Source: Prostheceraeus crozeri
Taxonomy: Eukaryota; Platyhelminthes; Polycladida; Euryleptidae
Assembly: GCA_907163375.1 (NCBI GenBank)
Contig: CAJQUW010006373.1
Coordinates: 310,001 to 374,000, forward strand
Length of the DNA: 64,000 nucleotides
Direction of reading: 5' to 3'
Shown here: positions 45,320 to 56,096 of the stretch, piece by piece
Layout: each line of letters begins with the position of its first letter
How positions within the stretch are numbered: the first letter of the stretch is position 1
The notes under the pieces: model-generated
Databases searched by the model: none
What the model was told of the DNA's origin: nothing
Seen by the model: the letters and a program-made list of their open reading frames with translations, nothing else
Made by a program: the position numbers and the translations under genes

Positions 45320-48085
45320 ACCATATGATGTCTGGCTATAACCTACATGCTGAATGTGCTTAGAGACATTTTCTGTGATAATTGGTCGCATGAACAGAAG
45401 GTGTTGACTAATTATCGAGGATTATTCAGAAGTGAACACTTAGGTTGAAATTGAGTAACTCTGCCGGCAAGATTATGCCTTTATTTGTTTCTTATCGCAA
45501 GCAATGAATATTGAAGTCAGAATCTGCCGCTATGTAGCACCTGCCATCTGATCCAATGTCACTCTATTGTTGTGGATTGCTGATTCTTAATTGGCTGCTG
45601 TACTCTGATCAGTGGCATCGTCTCCGTGCCTGCGAGGCCTTCGCCGCATACCCAAAAATAATTATTTGCGTTCATAAAACAGAGGTTGAATTTTTTTGTT
45701 TTTGAGAGCATATTTGCATTTACAGCTTTACTTAGTTTCAAGTGACTACTCTCAAATACGTTCCGAGCGCCAGCGCTCAGGGATCTTCAAGCAATCACAC
45801 AATGCGCTGGCGATGTGTTCATAGCAGATTTGTAGTTTGTAGAAATTGTTGTTGTAGAGATTTGTACGTTTGTGTGATATGTGGAGCGTGTGCGCTTAGT
45901 TCGATAGTCAGTCTCGTCTTCTCCCGATAGAAACGCAGAAGCAAATAAATTGCAACAAAGCAAGAAAAGATCTACTGTATTTATAAATTCATAGATTCAG
46001 ATAGAGGGAGGCGCAAATTTTCCCTACTCATGGCTTCGCCAAATTTTGGAGAAGATGATGACGTGTTGAATCGTCGTGTCTGCGTTCACCAATGGTTGAA
46101 TGTCGGATCTAAAAGTGAGAAGCCGCTGAAAGATAAAGCGATGAAGTTTCTACAATTTGATGTGTGATTCACTCAGAGATAATGATCTAAGGCACATTGG
46201 TGATATTATGTTTATGGCGACGATTTCAACGGTGGCTATTTTCTACAGCGGCCAGTCGTTCGAGGGATTATGCAGAAAACTCTAACCATCGTGCACGAAG
46301 TTCATGCCATTGGAATAAAACTAAACCACTCTCAAAGGATATAATATGAGAGGAGCACAAAAAACATTTTAGCAGCCCTAAATTTGAAACATGTAAGTGA
46401 TTGACAGGCTATAATGAACACAACAGAGTCTTGCGTTGGCGAGAGCTTTCTTGAGAGTGAATTTTTTCTATGGTCATCTCGCCAAGGCGATCAAGCCTCA
46501 TGTGAGAAATAAACATCACATTTTCATTGTCATTTGACGTCTAAAATCTTGGGAAAACAAGAGTCGCGTTGACGAACAATCAGCTTAGGACTTTATGCTT
46601 ATGAGGCTGTTCAGAAAAAGAGGCTGTCACATAGGACTCACAGTGAATCACAATTCACATGCAGTATAGTCAATATAGGGTAGTATGTGGACTTCAGTGT
46701 ATCTTTCATTTAAATATGAGTTTCTATTTCTCACATCATTTCATTTCATTCTGTAGTCATGGATGCCAGCATGACTTGAATGTTCATGTACTTGTACAAG
46801 TGTTTGAAAATTCACTGAAATTAAGATAGCCTCAAATTAATTATTTTATGCAGTTCATGCTGTCTGCTGCAGAAATATAGGAATCCACTACGGAGCGAAG
46901 GCCTATGGTCTGGGAGCAAGCGACGCCACTGACTCTGATATTTCACTTACGGGCTATCAACGATGTTCCGAAGTTGATGCGCGGTCATTAAGTTCGATAT
47001 GTCGATATTCAGTCTTATAAGTCATGGAGTAAGCTCAAGACGATTGATGAAAAACATCAAACAAGTTCGTATGGATAAAAGTGCCCTGAGAAGAACATTT
47101 GCCGGTTGGATGGAATTCGCCATGCAAAGGTCAGTCGCCTATCGATGAAACCAACTATCAGAGAGAAAGTTTTAGCCGAAATCATCCAGCAATTGCTGAT
47201 TGGGGCTCTCTTATCTGTCAACGACTTTGTATTTTTTTTCAATTGATTATTCCAGAAGTCAGGGTGGGAAGAGGCAAGATCTGAGAGCAATCTGCCTTGT
47301 ATAGTGATCAGAACAAATGGACTAAGCCCAATCGATGAACGTGTTGTGTTTACAAGCTTTCTGGTGAATCTGATCCAGGCGAAGTTCGCCAACACAGGTG
47401 CCTAATGAAAGTCTGATTGGTAAGCAAACAATCGAGATCGGAGGGACGGAAATTTCAACCAAGGGCGACTGCTCAGAAACAGAGTTAGATAGTGAGTTGT
47501 TAGTGTTTAACAAATCTCTAACAATTGCTAGAGATTTACTAGTCCCTTAACCGTGTGGTGCGCACAGAAGTAAGAGTTGTTGGATTTTTGTTTCAATTTT
47601 TGCAGGAATTCCGCTCTTAGCATCAGTTGTCACGTCATAAACTGAAACTCTAAAAACGCATCTCTGATGTTGACAAAGTGTGTCACAATGACCATAGAAA
47701 TCCGACTATTCGCCTTGTTTATAATGACGATCGTGGCCAACGATCATAGTCAATGTATGACACCGAGGGTGACGATAACTCGTTTATGTGCTGACTGTTA
47801 ACGTAATTAATCAGTGTGCTATTTATGATAAAGAAGCTCTCTAATAAAAAAGTCAAAGAAAATTGCGGTATGAAAGCATAGATTTATTGCTGAGACAGCG
47901 TGTTCCTTTATTCACGCGTGCCCGCTATGTCAGCAACCATATAGCAGAGGCACAATTAGCATACAATGAGTGCTATTGTCATTGCCATGCAGCGCATAAT
48001 AAGAGCTATAGTCATTCTTCTTGATGTAAGTGATAGTATATTTTAATCACTTATATTAATCGAAAGATTATTCGACCACTTGACT
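45320..48085. other. no supported gene
   Basis: Unannotated DNA. Frames near 47,060-47,510 on both strands look part-coding but I cannot assign them. No tRNA or repeat pair seen. Confidence 0.35.
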
Positions 48086-48207
48086 TGATTTGATTGTGGA
48101 ATCCTGTGCAGCGAGTTAACCTGTGGCTAAACTAACTCTACTTAAATTCGAAGGTTAACCTTCGGATGGAATCCAGTTGTCTGAAAGTTAGTTAACCTCA
48201 GGTTAGA

Positions 48208-49560
48208 TTGATGAATTTTCAGTCAAAAGTTAACTCACCGATTCGGCGGGTTAAATACCAACTTCGCATGTTGACAATGATCAAAGCAATGGAAGATATA
48301 GAAGAATACGAAGATTTGATGTATCTCGCTGGTAGAAGATGCCCGAGACGGAGAAGAGGAAGATTAGATCCAATGACGGAATACGACGATGAGGAAGTTG
48401 TCAACCGATTTAGGTTAAAGAAAGAGGCTGCTACGTACATTGTTGACACTGTTCGAGACGCGATTCAACCAACACAAATTCGAAATGGCATGAATCTTTC
48501 CGCGGAACAAAAAGTTTTGGTCACATTGAGATTCCTGGCTACAGGAAATTATCAGCGAGTGGATGGAGAATGTCCAAAATGTTCTACGGCAATTAAACTT
48601 CTTTTGAATTTTTGAAAATGTGCAGTCAAAATTAAATTTTACAATATCAATATTGACTGCAACAAAAAGAATACTAGATTCCGTTCTTATGTTGATGGTA
48701 AGCGTAGAACAATTCACTCGAAATTCATTCTGTAATAGTCAATGTTTTCGGAAAGGATGATGCTGATCCTTCATCTTACTCAACGGTGAGAAGATGGATT
48801 TTTCTGACTTGAAATTGGGAAAGCAAATATTCTTTGATTATTCAGATTCGTAGATGTGGCCTACGAAATTGATTATGCACTCATGCATGAAAACTGATTC
48901 AAACTTAAATCAAAAGTGAAGGTCGTTTTTTCGATCAATATGGATTGCCATTTGTTATTAGAGCGATAGATGGCACACAAATACCGATCAAAAGCCCTGG
49001 TGGTGAAAATGCTGAAGTATTTCGTAGCAGGAAAGGATTTTTTTCATTAAATGTGCAAGCACTCACTGACATTGATGGCTGCTTTACCAATTTGGTATGC
49101 CGATGGCCAGGATCAGTTCACGACTTTAACCGTGTTCTCCAATTCTCGACTATGTTCTGATTTAGAGGCAGGAAATATCAGAGGAATTCTTCTCGGCGAC
49201 AATGGTTATCAGTGTCGGAGATATCTGATAACTCCCTTTCTTAATCCGAGCAGCAATAGCGAACGGCAATTTAACAATGCCCATAGAGCATGTCGAGGAA
49301 CAATCGAACGAGCTTTTGGACAATGGAAGCAGCGCTTTCGCTGCCTGCAACAAGGACTGCGTCTGCGATTAGATGTTGCCCAAGATGCGATTGTTGTGTG
49401 TGCATGTCTTCACAACCTTGCAAAGAGGACAAATACCTTCAGTGAATTTGATGAGGATGAGACTTCTGAAGTCAATGTTGAAAACGATGTAAATTTTTCA
49501 GAGACGATCACTGCAGGTGGTAGAGCTGTACGCAACAATATTGTTGCACAATATTTTTAA
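48208..49560 (+). pseudogene. Harbinger (HARBI1-like) transposase
   Basis: The N-terminal part, 48,208-48,615, ends in the helix-turn-helix region ('EQKVLVTLRFLATGNYQRV'). The catalytic part follows: 'VIRAIDGTQIPIKSP' (first Asp, 48,950), 'LLGDNGYQCRRYLITPFLNP' (second Asp) and 'CRGTIERAFGQWKQRF' (Glu), the DDE triad of HARBI1-type enzymes, then the usual 'VVCACLHNLA' end. A single-base frame change lies near 49,130, and the stretch 48,616-48,900 is either an intron (GTAAGC at about 48,700, TTCAG near 48,845) or degenerate. So it is probably inactive. Confidence 0.85.
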
Positions 49561-49755
49561 TTTTTGGCAATTGAAGGATAAATAAAGACGTGCTTGTTTT
49601 CAGCTTTATACAAATGTTGGGTATTATGAAATTGAATCAAGATCTCTGCTTTAGAAAAGAAACAGGAGAAAGAAGCAGGAATTTAAAAGTCGTGTGTGCT
49701 AGGCATTTATCTATATTTTCACTCAAAACAAAATACAAAGCAGCAGAAAAAAATC

Positions 49756-50529
49756 TTATACTATGTGAAATTCATTCGATGTCTCATACGCTTCACCAAT
49801 TATGCTCAAGTTCTTCTGAGAAACTTCATCCTTTATCAGAGCCAGTTGATGATCCTTGATTTCCAGTTCTTTTTTCTTTAGCTCGAGATCTTTTTCAAGA
49901 CATTTCTTTCGCAAGCTATCTGCTTCCTCTTGTAATTTCATCTTCCTCTTCAACTTTCTAATCTTCAATCGATAAAATTGGACAAATTCGTCGGTTGCGA
50001 GATCCTTCTTCTTCACACATGGCTTTTTAGAAGTCGACTGAAATTCTTCATCAACTGTTTCTGAAGAGAAGTCTGATGAATCCTCAGCGTGGGCTTCATT
50101 CGACAATATCGGCAATGCTGTTGAGGATTCTGCAGGTCTCGCATCACTGTCGTTGCTGTTGGGCAGTGGCTCTATCTGACTCGGAACCATTGCAACTACT
50201 CGCTGGTCAAGTTCAGACAGAGGTTGCACTGACGTTGCACCACCACCAGTTTGAAACTGGCTCCTTCTTTCTGCTGCAGCTCTCTTCTTTGTACATTTCT
50301 TGTTATTGTTCCAGCATTGCTTCAATTGAGATCCAGTTCTTCTTCGGTGCGGGAACTCATTGCTGAACTCAACCGCCACTCTATCCCAACACTCATCTTT
50401 CTGCTTCGTTGTTGTTTGATCCGTCTTTTTGTTCTCCAACACATTCTGATGCTTTGCAACCAAACCAAGTAAGACATCCTTCTCCTCCAAAGTAAAGTTT
50501 TCGCTGCGCCTTTTCATCATTGCAATCAA
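49756..50529 (-). CDS. Myb/SANT-like DNA-binding protein of the Harbinger element
   Basis: 257 residues. N-terminal 'RRSENFTLEEKDVLLGLVAK' begins a Myb/SANT-like domain that continues to 'TGSQLKQCWNNNKK' (residues about 5-85), as in NAIF1-type partners that bind Harbinger ends and carry the transposase into the nucleus. A low-complexity acidic middle and a long charged coiled coil (about residues 175-240) follow. The frame is intact, unlike the transposase. Confidence 0.8.
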   Translation of the reverse strand: MIAMMKRRSENFTLEEKDVLLGLVAKHQNVLENKKTDQTTTKQKDECWDRVAVEFSNEFPHRRRTGSQLKQCWNNNKKCTKKRAAAERRSQFQTGGGATSVQPLSELDQRVVAMVPSQIEPLPNSNDSDARPAESSTALPILSNEAHAEDSSDFSSETVDEEFQSTSKKPCVKKKDLATDEFVQFYRLKIRKLKRKMKLQEEADSLRKKCLEKDLELKKKELEIKDHQLALIKDEVSQKNLSIIGEAYETSNEFHIV

Positions 50530-50811
50530 GAAACTTGAATGTCACTGAAACTGATGCTTTCTGTACAGAAACACAGAAGAATTAGGTCAGTGATCGCAAC
50601 AAAATCAATTCTATGACGACATCATGACGTTTTCTGCGTCATTTGCATCATAGTTTATGTCGTCACAAAGATAACCTCTCCTTTGACTCGAGTAAGCTAA
50701 CCTGAAGGCACTGGATACCGATTGCTGGTTAACTTCATTCGCTGGTTAGCTAACCTAAGGTTTAGTAACTCTCGACTTAACCTCGGGTTATCGCACAGGA
50801 TTCCACCCTGA

Positions 50812-53800
50812 GATATTTTTAGTACACATACGTTTTATCTTTTTATTTCATGCATATAATTGTGATAGTAAAGGAAATGTGATATTGTGAATGTGCTCAC
50901 CGACATTGTGAGGCGAAATATTTATTCTATTCAATTCTATTCTAAAAAATATGCCTAATTACCATTTCCATGCAAAATGAAAGTGTCTCTTGATCAATTA
51001 TCTTCTGCTTACAATGATGGAAAACATATTTCCAGACATACAGGGTGTTTCTGTTGATTCTGCCACTGTTTCATGCCCATGTAGCAAGCCTATTTTACAG
51101 ATGTCTATGATTTTGAAGGTCCATTCATTTTCGGTCAATGTTAGCTGCATTCACTTGGCATCTCGAACGGTTTGTGGGTTTATATGATTTTGAATTTCAT
51201 CGATCTGAAGCCATTGTAAACAACTCCTTTTAGCTCATTTGTTGTGGTGCTTTCCAAATACATGTATCAACAACTACGATATTTACAGCAACAAAGAAGC
51301 TGCTCACATTATTTCGCATGCTGTTGCAACTGAAAATTGTGAAGAAGTCCGACGTCTGCTTTCTCATGCATGCATGCTATGTAAACATTCAGGATAGCCT
51401 CAATCAATCATAACAGTTGATAAAAGGATTGGTGATTTAATTTCTAAGAATACTATTCTTGAAGTGGGAGAGTTACTATAAAAATGTAAATGGTCACTTG
51501 CAATCTTTCAAATTAAAAATCACAGGCTTATTTGAATGCGAATAAAGATGCAACCCTAGCCTTATCTTACCTATGCGCTACATTTGTTAATATTGCTCAA
51601 AAACCATTATAGCCAGGACTCCGACTTTTTGTGACTTTTAGCAAATTTTATCAAATTCTACCCATGGGAATGTAGAATGAGTAGACCTTCATTTAAGAGT
51701 ACTTTTTGAAAATCGATCATTTTTGTCAATTCAAAATAGCTCAGAGATCATTGACAACATCTGATGTGACGATCAACACATATTCGTTCACAAATGCATC
51801 TACACGCAATTACTACATGTATATGAATAGCAAGAATAAGCTGAAAACAGTTCTCCTAACTGCTGTATAAGTCCTACTGTCAGCTTTATGTCATAAACAG
51901 TGGATCCCAAGTCGGAAATGGACAAATTATCATGCCTCACTTGCTTTGTGCATTTACTCATTCGGATAAGCAGTTACTGCAAATTCCTATACGACGATGA
52001 CTAAGACAGTAGCAGACTGTGGATAATCAAGATGTACAATTGCATTTTAAAAATTCTCTATTTGATTTGTATTCATCGCCGGTTAATTTACCCACAGCAA
52101 TCAAACATACACCCAACATTGTCTGAGGACGCTTTCATATGACAAATGATCAAAACACGACGAGTCATCTACTTTAAATTTCTAGCAAATGCTTAAATAA
52201 TTCAATTTTTGAGAAAAAATAGAGAGCAAATCATCGGCAACCACAGGATACGCAGAGGTATTGAGTGTGGTCCTTGAGTGATGGTGGATCCTTTCATAGA
52301 TGGTAGAATCCCGTTTCCGGTCTCTCGAAATAGTGACAAAAAGAGATCAAAATCCTACGTCATCTTCTTTGTTCATCAAGCATTTAAAAGAAAAAATCTT
52401 CAATAGCGTGTGTGTAGCATTGGTGAAATTTTCTCTATTGATATTCATACACATGTTCTCCCTGTAGATCGCCAATTGTCGATTCAATTAATATTCTAAA
52501 TCTAGAAGTTCTGTCAACTCATTTTTGCAGCATATTTTCTAGAGTGGGGCATTTTCAACTGTTATTTAATCCACTGGAAGCCATTTTATCATCGCTATGT
52601 CATCTTGAGAATTAATATATTCCGCTGACTCTGGCTATGCTCACCTTGCTGAGCTTAAAAGGCCTAGTACCAGTGAAGAGAACGGCCTCATTTTTCTCTA
52701 CCATCCCGAACAGTCAATTGCATCAGCGGTTGAGGTCCTATGATGATCCTGTCGTATCGCAATTAGCGCGCAATTCTTTGATCGCTCTCGGCTATGTGAC
52801 CCTGTTACGGCCATTTTCAATGGTTTCAGGTCTAACACTCGTGAGGTCTTCGCACAACGTACCCGTACCACCTCAGTCTAAGTCACCGCATAATCTCAAC
52901 GACCGGAAGAATACCGAGTGTTCCACGAATGTCTTTGTTTCTGATCGCGCCACTACTTGCTACCGAGAGGATGCTACTTAGCATACGCATTTCTTTTGGG
53001 CGATATTTTGCCGAATCTATCGCTGATTGCTTTCGTTAAGGATCACCGATCGAATCATAGTTGTGTATACCATTGCCTTCAACTTTCTTGGCATCTTCTA
53101 ATCATAGAGTAGCCCAGTAAATCTTCTCCAACTTCAGCTTCCCGATACTACCGTATTTATATTGAATCTAGCTAGCTGTGTAGCGATACATTAATGTTTT
53201 GTCGCATGTTGCACATGTGCATCAAGCATGAAGATTTAGCACTATACATCAAAATTACATATACATTTGGTCTACCGAAAGTTCAAAAATACCGGTAAGT
53301 ATGAGAAAAGTCAAGACTTTTAAGGAAACCAAGAATGTTTCTACGGTCTCAGCATGCTATTGCAGGCCAATTTGTGAACCTCAGGTTCATTCACGGTGAC
53401 CTGTGAGCGATAGAATGACACTTGAACGTGACCAGTCAATGCGTTGGCGGGCCTACTGTATGCATAGACATTAGTTTGGTTGTCCATCTCTGATCTAATG
53501 CCTTGTCCTCTCAACCATAGAAATTGACAACAATAAAACCTCTAGAATGGAAATTAGGCTTCATGCAATGCACAATAACGGCACATAAATCGCAAGCATT
53601 TTCACTTAGATGCACCTGCCAACGTCTGTATGATTGGGTTAGAATCAGTCACATGTGCAAATCGAAGCTTTTAATTGGTGGTTCATGCCCCAACTTAGTT
53701 CCCCCGGATGTGCCGCGACCTTGAGTCAATTTCCATTCTAGCCAACTTCAGATAAACAGTTTATTTCTATGCTCTCAACAGTACACCATCTTATCGCCCG

Positions 53801-53885
53801 CAGACCCTGCAGCAGCCGACTCGGTCAATGCAAACATTCTCTCAGTGACCACATATCTGATGAATGAAATGAAATCATCAACTTA
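50812..53885. other. no supported gene; one CAGGGTG terminus
   Basis: AT-rich DNA. ATACAGGGTGTTTCTG at 51,038 is another terminus of the type seen at 17,072 and 18,770. An open stretch at 52,630-53,070 has higher GC and coding-like words on both strands but no domain I recognise; it may be an old repeat. Confidence 0.35.
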
Positions 53886-53890
53886 AATAC

Positions 53891-53954
53891 CTGCACAGTT
53901 ACGTCATAAGTACCAGCAAATTCCTTTCCAGGTAGTAAACAAGTGAAGTTGGTT
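53891..53954 (-). CDS. possible host exon, IPT/TIG-like extracellular segment
   Basis: A 64-nt candidate exon between CTGTGATTGCAG and donor GTATTTAAG. After one split base it encodes TNFTCLLPGKEFAGTYDVTV then Q. The Cys-Leu-x-Pro-Gly then Gly-Thr-Tyr-Asp-Val-Thr-Val pattern recalls the last strands of IPT/TIG (immunoglobulin-like) domains of cell-surface proteins. One short exon alone is weak evidence. Confidence 0.3.
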
Positions 53955-54009
53955 CTGCAATCACAGAAAGTTGCGTTCGTATTTATCACCAAATTAATGA
54001 ATTGATTCA

Positions 54010-54900
54010 TACTAGGCTATAACAAGATTCATCGACCAAAATATTCCCCTCAGGAGTTGCAGTTCGCAGATCCTAGTGATCTCCGAAATAAGTTCAACTT
54101 TCCTGAAGTGTTTTCAGAATGAGTATTGAGCATCCATGAGCAAAGAAGCAAAACTGATAGCCACTTACCATCAGGATGTCGAAAGAAAAATAAAACCTCT
54201 CCCTAACTCATTGGTTTATGGAAATTATGAGACAACTAAAGTCAATTGCATCGATAACTGAGACTCTCCTGTTTTCAAAATGTCGTGGTTCATTGGAATG
54301 ACGTACATGTACAGCTGTGCAATTACCAAATACGCTCGCGTAACAGTATGATCCTCATACGATGATGGAAATCATTCCAAAATTGCGTCAAAGTATATAT
54401 CATCCTGAGTTTCTCCTTGGATGAGTAAATTACTTCAATCATTGAAATTTAGCAAATCAAGTTGATCATTCACGTTGTCCATAAGAGAACCGAGACTGTC
54501 TCAAATGCATAGTATCATAAAATGTACAAATAAAATTTTGCTTTATCCAATGGATTAACCGGAACTCAGTGCAATTCGTAAAGGTTTGCTTCAATTTGGG
54601 CTGTCACAGCTCTATTCAAAGTTTCGGGTATAGAAATTAAATACAAAACACGATAGAAGATTATGACATATCTCCTTCCTAGTCCATACATGTCTCCTTT
54701 TTACTTCCTCATATGTCTCATTTTGCATCTCCCGAGACATCCGAAATATATATGTGCATGAACATTATAGATTTTGAATCTTCATGGCATAGTCTATGAA
54801 TTTCGCAACATACATGCAGTCCAAAATGCAGCTCAACTTTTTCCAAACCATCAAGTTTGCTACTAAAGGACACCTTTTACATGACGCTCTTGAAAAATTC
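54010..54900. other. no gene seen
   Basis: AT-rich DNA without recognisable features. Confidence 0.45.
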
Positions 54901-54901
54901 C

Positions 54902-55043
54902 TCTTCTTGGCAGACACGATCAAAGAAAAACACACGTTAATCCAACGGGACGCAGATTACAACTTTTGGAAAAACCGAAATTTTCTATGTTTTCTCTGAT
55001 TACGCGAAAAGTATACTAAGCTTAGAGGCATACGTTTTGACAT
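54902..55043. repeat. internal segment of the MITE at 30,284, abutting element 2
   Basis: This stretch (TCTTCTTGGCAGACACGATC ... GTTTTGACATGA) matches 30,405-30,545 at roughly four of five bases. Neither MITE end is here. Similarity stops some 30 bp before the C-tracts of element 2, so the Polinton may have inserted into, or beside, this repeat. Confidence 0.65.
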
Positions 55044-55073
55044 GAGTAGTAAGCAAGTGACAAACACTCGACC

Positions 55074-55260
55074 GGCGCCCCCCCCCCCCTCTGGAACGGC
55101 AGAGTGTCGTGGTCGGCCGCCGTGGTGCTTCGGGTCTGAGTCCCCCCCCTCTGGAACGACAGAGTCTGTCGTGGTGTGCCGGCCAGGTGGGTTCACAACA
55201 TGTTCGCTGACTCCCCCCCCCTCGAAAACGACAGAGTGTGAGACTCGGATGTGTTGGTCT
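55074..55260. repeat. C-tract-headed repeat units at the outer end of element 2
   Basis: Three units each begin with a run of seven or more C followed by TCTGGAACG or TCGAAAACG and ACAGAGT; two are preceded by TGAGTC or TGACTC. They are variants of the same C-tract boundary that begins the 303-bp units further in. Confidence 0.65.
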
Positions 55261-55266
55261 CGTATG

Positions 55267-55365
55267 GGTTGACGTGACCGACCGCCTAGGTTGACGTGGC
55301 CGACCGCCTAGGTTGACGTGGGCGACCGTCTAGGTTGACGTGGGCGACCGTCTAGGTTGTCGTGG
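55267..55365. repeat. 22-bp tandem repeat, four and a half copies
   Basis: Unit GGTTGACGTGxCCGACCGCC followed by TA, at 55,267, 55,289, 55,311, 55,333 and a partial copy at 55,355. Two or three diverged copies of the same unit lie in the end of element 1 (12,910-12,960, inverted). TGACGT inside the unit is a half CRE-like word. Confidence 0.8.
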
Positions 55366-55492
55366 ATGGTGAAATGGCTGCCAGATTCGGATTCAGCGTA
55401 AAATTCTGCATCGGTAGGGTGAGTTTCAAGGCAATTGGCGAGAAAAAATTTTTCTTCAAAATTTTAACAGAGTTAGAATTTGGGACGTTTTG

Positions 55493-56096
55493 GTGTGTAG
55501 CGCCCAAACGAAGCATCGGATGAGAAAACGGAGGCCAGATTCGGAATCTACGTGAAATTTTGGGTTAGGAAGGATGTTTCCAGCGAAATCGGAGAGAAAA
55601 AATTTTCGGCTGACGTCCCCCCCCTCTGGACAGCTTGCTTCGATTTTGGCTTCCAGTGGACGGATTTTGTCGTGCGATAGCTCGTTTGAAAGCTAAGAGT
55701 GAGACAAATTCAGTGAAAGAATCGGCTTGTTCCTATCTGTCTTCGTTTAGATGTGAGACGCCATTTAAGATTTTGGGACATTGGTGAAAAACGACAGAGT
55801 TAGAATTTGGGACGTTTTGGGCTCTAGCTTCAAAACGAAGCATCGGATTGGAAAACGGATTTCAGATTTGGAATCAGCGTGAAATTCTTTATCTGTATAG
55901 TGAGTTTCAAGGCAATCGGCGAGAAAAAATTTTCAACATTTTTCGAAAAAACGACAGAGTTAGAATTTGGGACGTTTTGGTGTGTAGCGCCCAAACGAAG
56001 AATCGGATGAGAAAACGGAGGCCAGATTCGGAATCTACGTGAAATTTTGGGTTAGGAAGGATGTTTCCAGCGAAATCGGAGAGAAAAAATTTTCGG
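55493..56096. repeat. 487-bp higher-order repeat
   Basis: The block starting TGTGTAGCGCCCAAACGAAG at 55,494 recurs at 55,981 with almost no change, leading each time into the TGACGTCCCCCCC boundary (55,611 and 56,098). It shares much of its sequence with the 303-bp units that follow. Confidence 0.75.

Larger units (their letters stand above)
48094..50808. mobile_element. PIF/Harbinger DNA transposon
   Basis: Inverted ends contain GTGGAATCCTGTGC (48,097 side) and GCACAGGATTCCAC (50,793-50,806), followed by subterminal GTTAACC/GGTTAAC words. The 3-bp TGA flanks both sides (48,091-48,093 and 50,809-50,811), close to the TNA target usual for this superfamily. It carries the two typical genes: a transposase on the plus strand and a Myb/SANT-type protein on the minus strand, tail to tail. 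About 2.7 kb and nearly complete, but the transposase is interrupted. Confidence 0.85.

Noticed and set aside
47057-47513. Overlapping minus-strand frames with an integrase-like phrase (RSSIGLSPFVL)
   Set aside because: A faint resemblance to the end of an LTR-element integrase, but no acidic triad and no neighbouring parts; too weak to call.
52637-52981. 114-codon plus-strand frame in a GC-richer stretch
   Set aside because: No domain; several frames on both strands are open, as in an old repeat.
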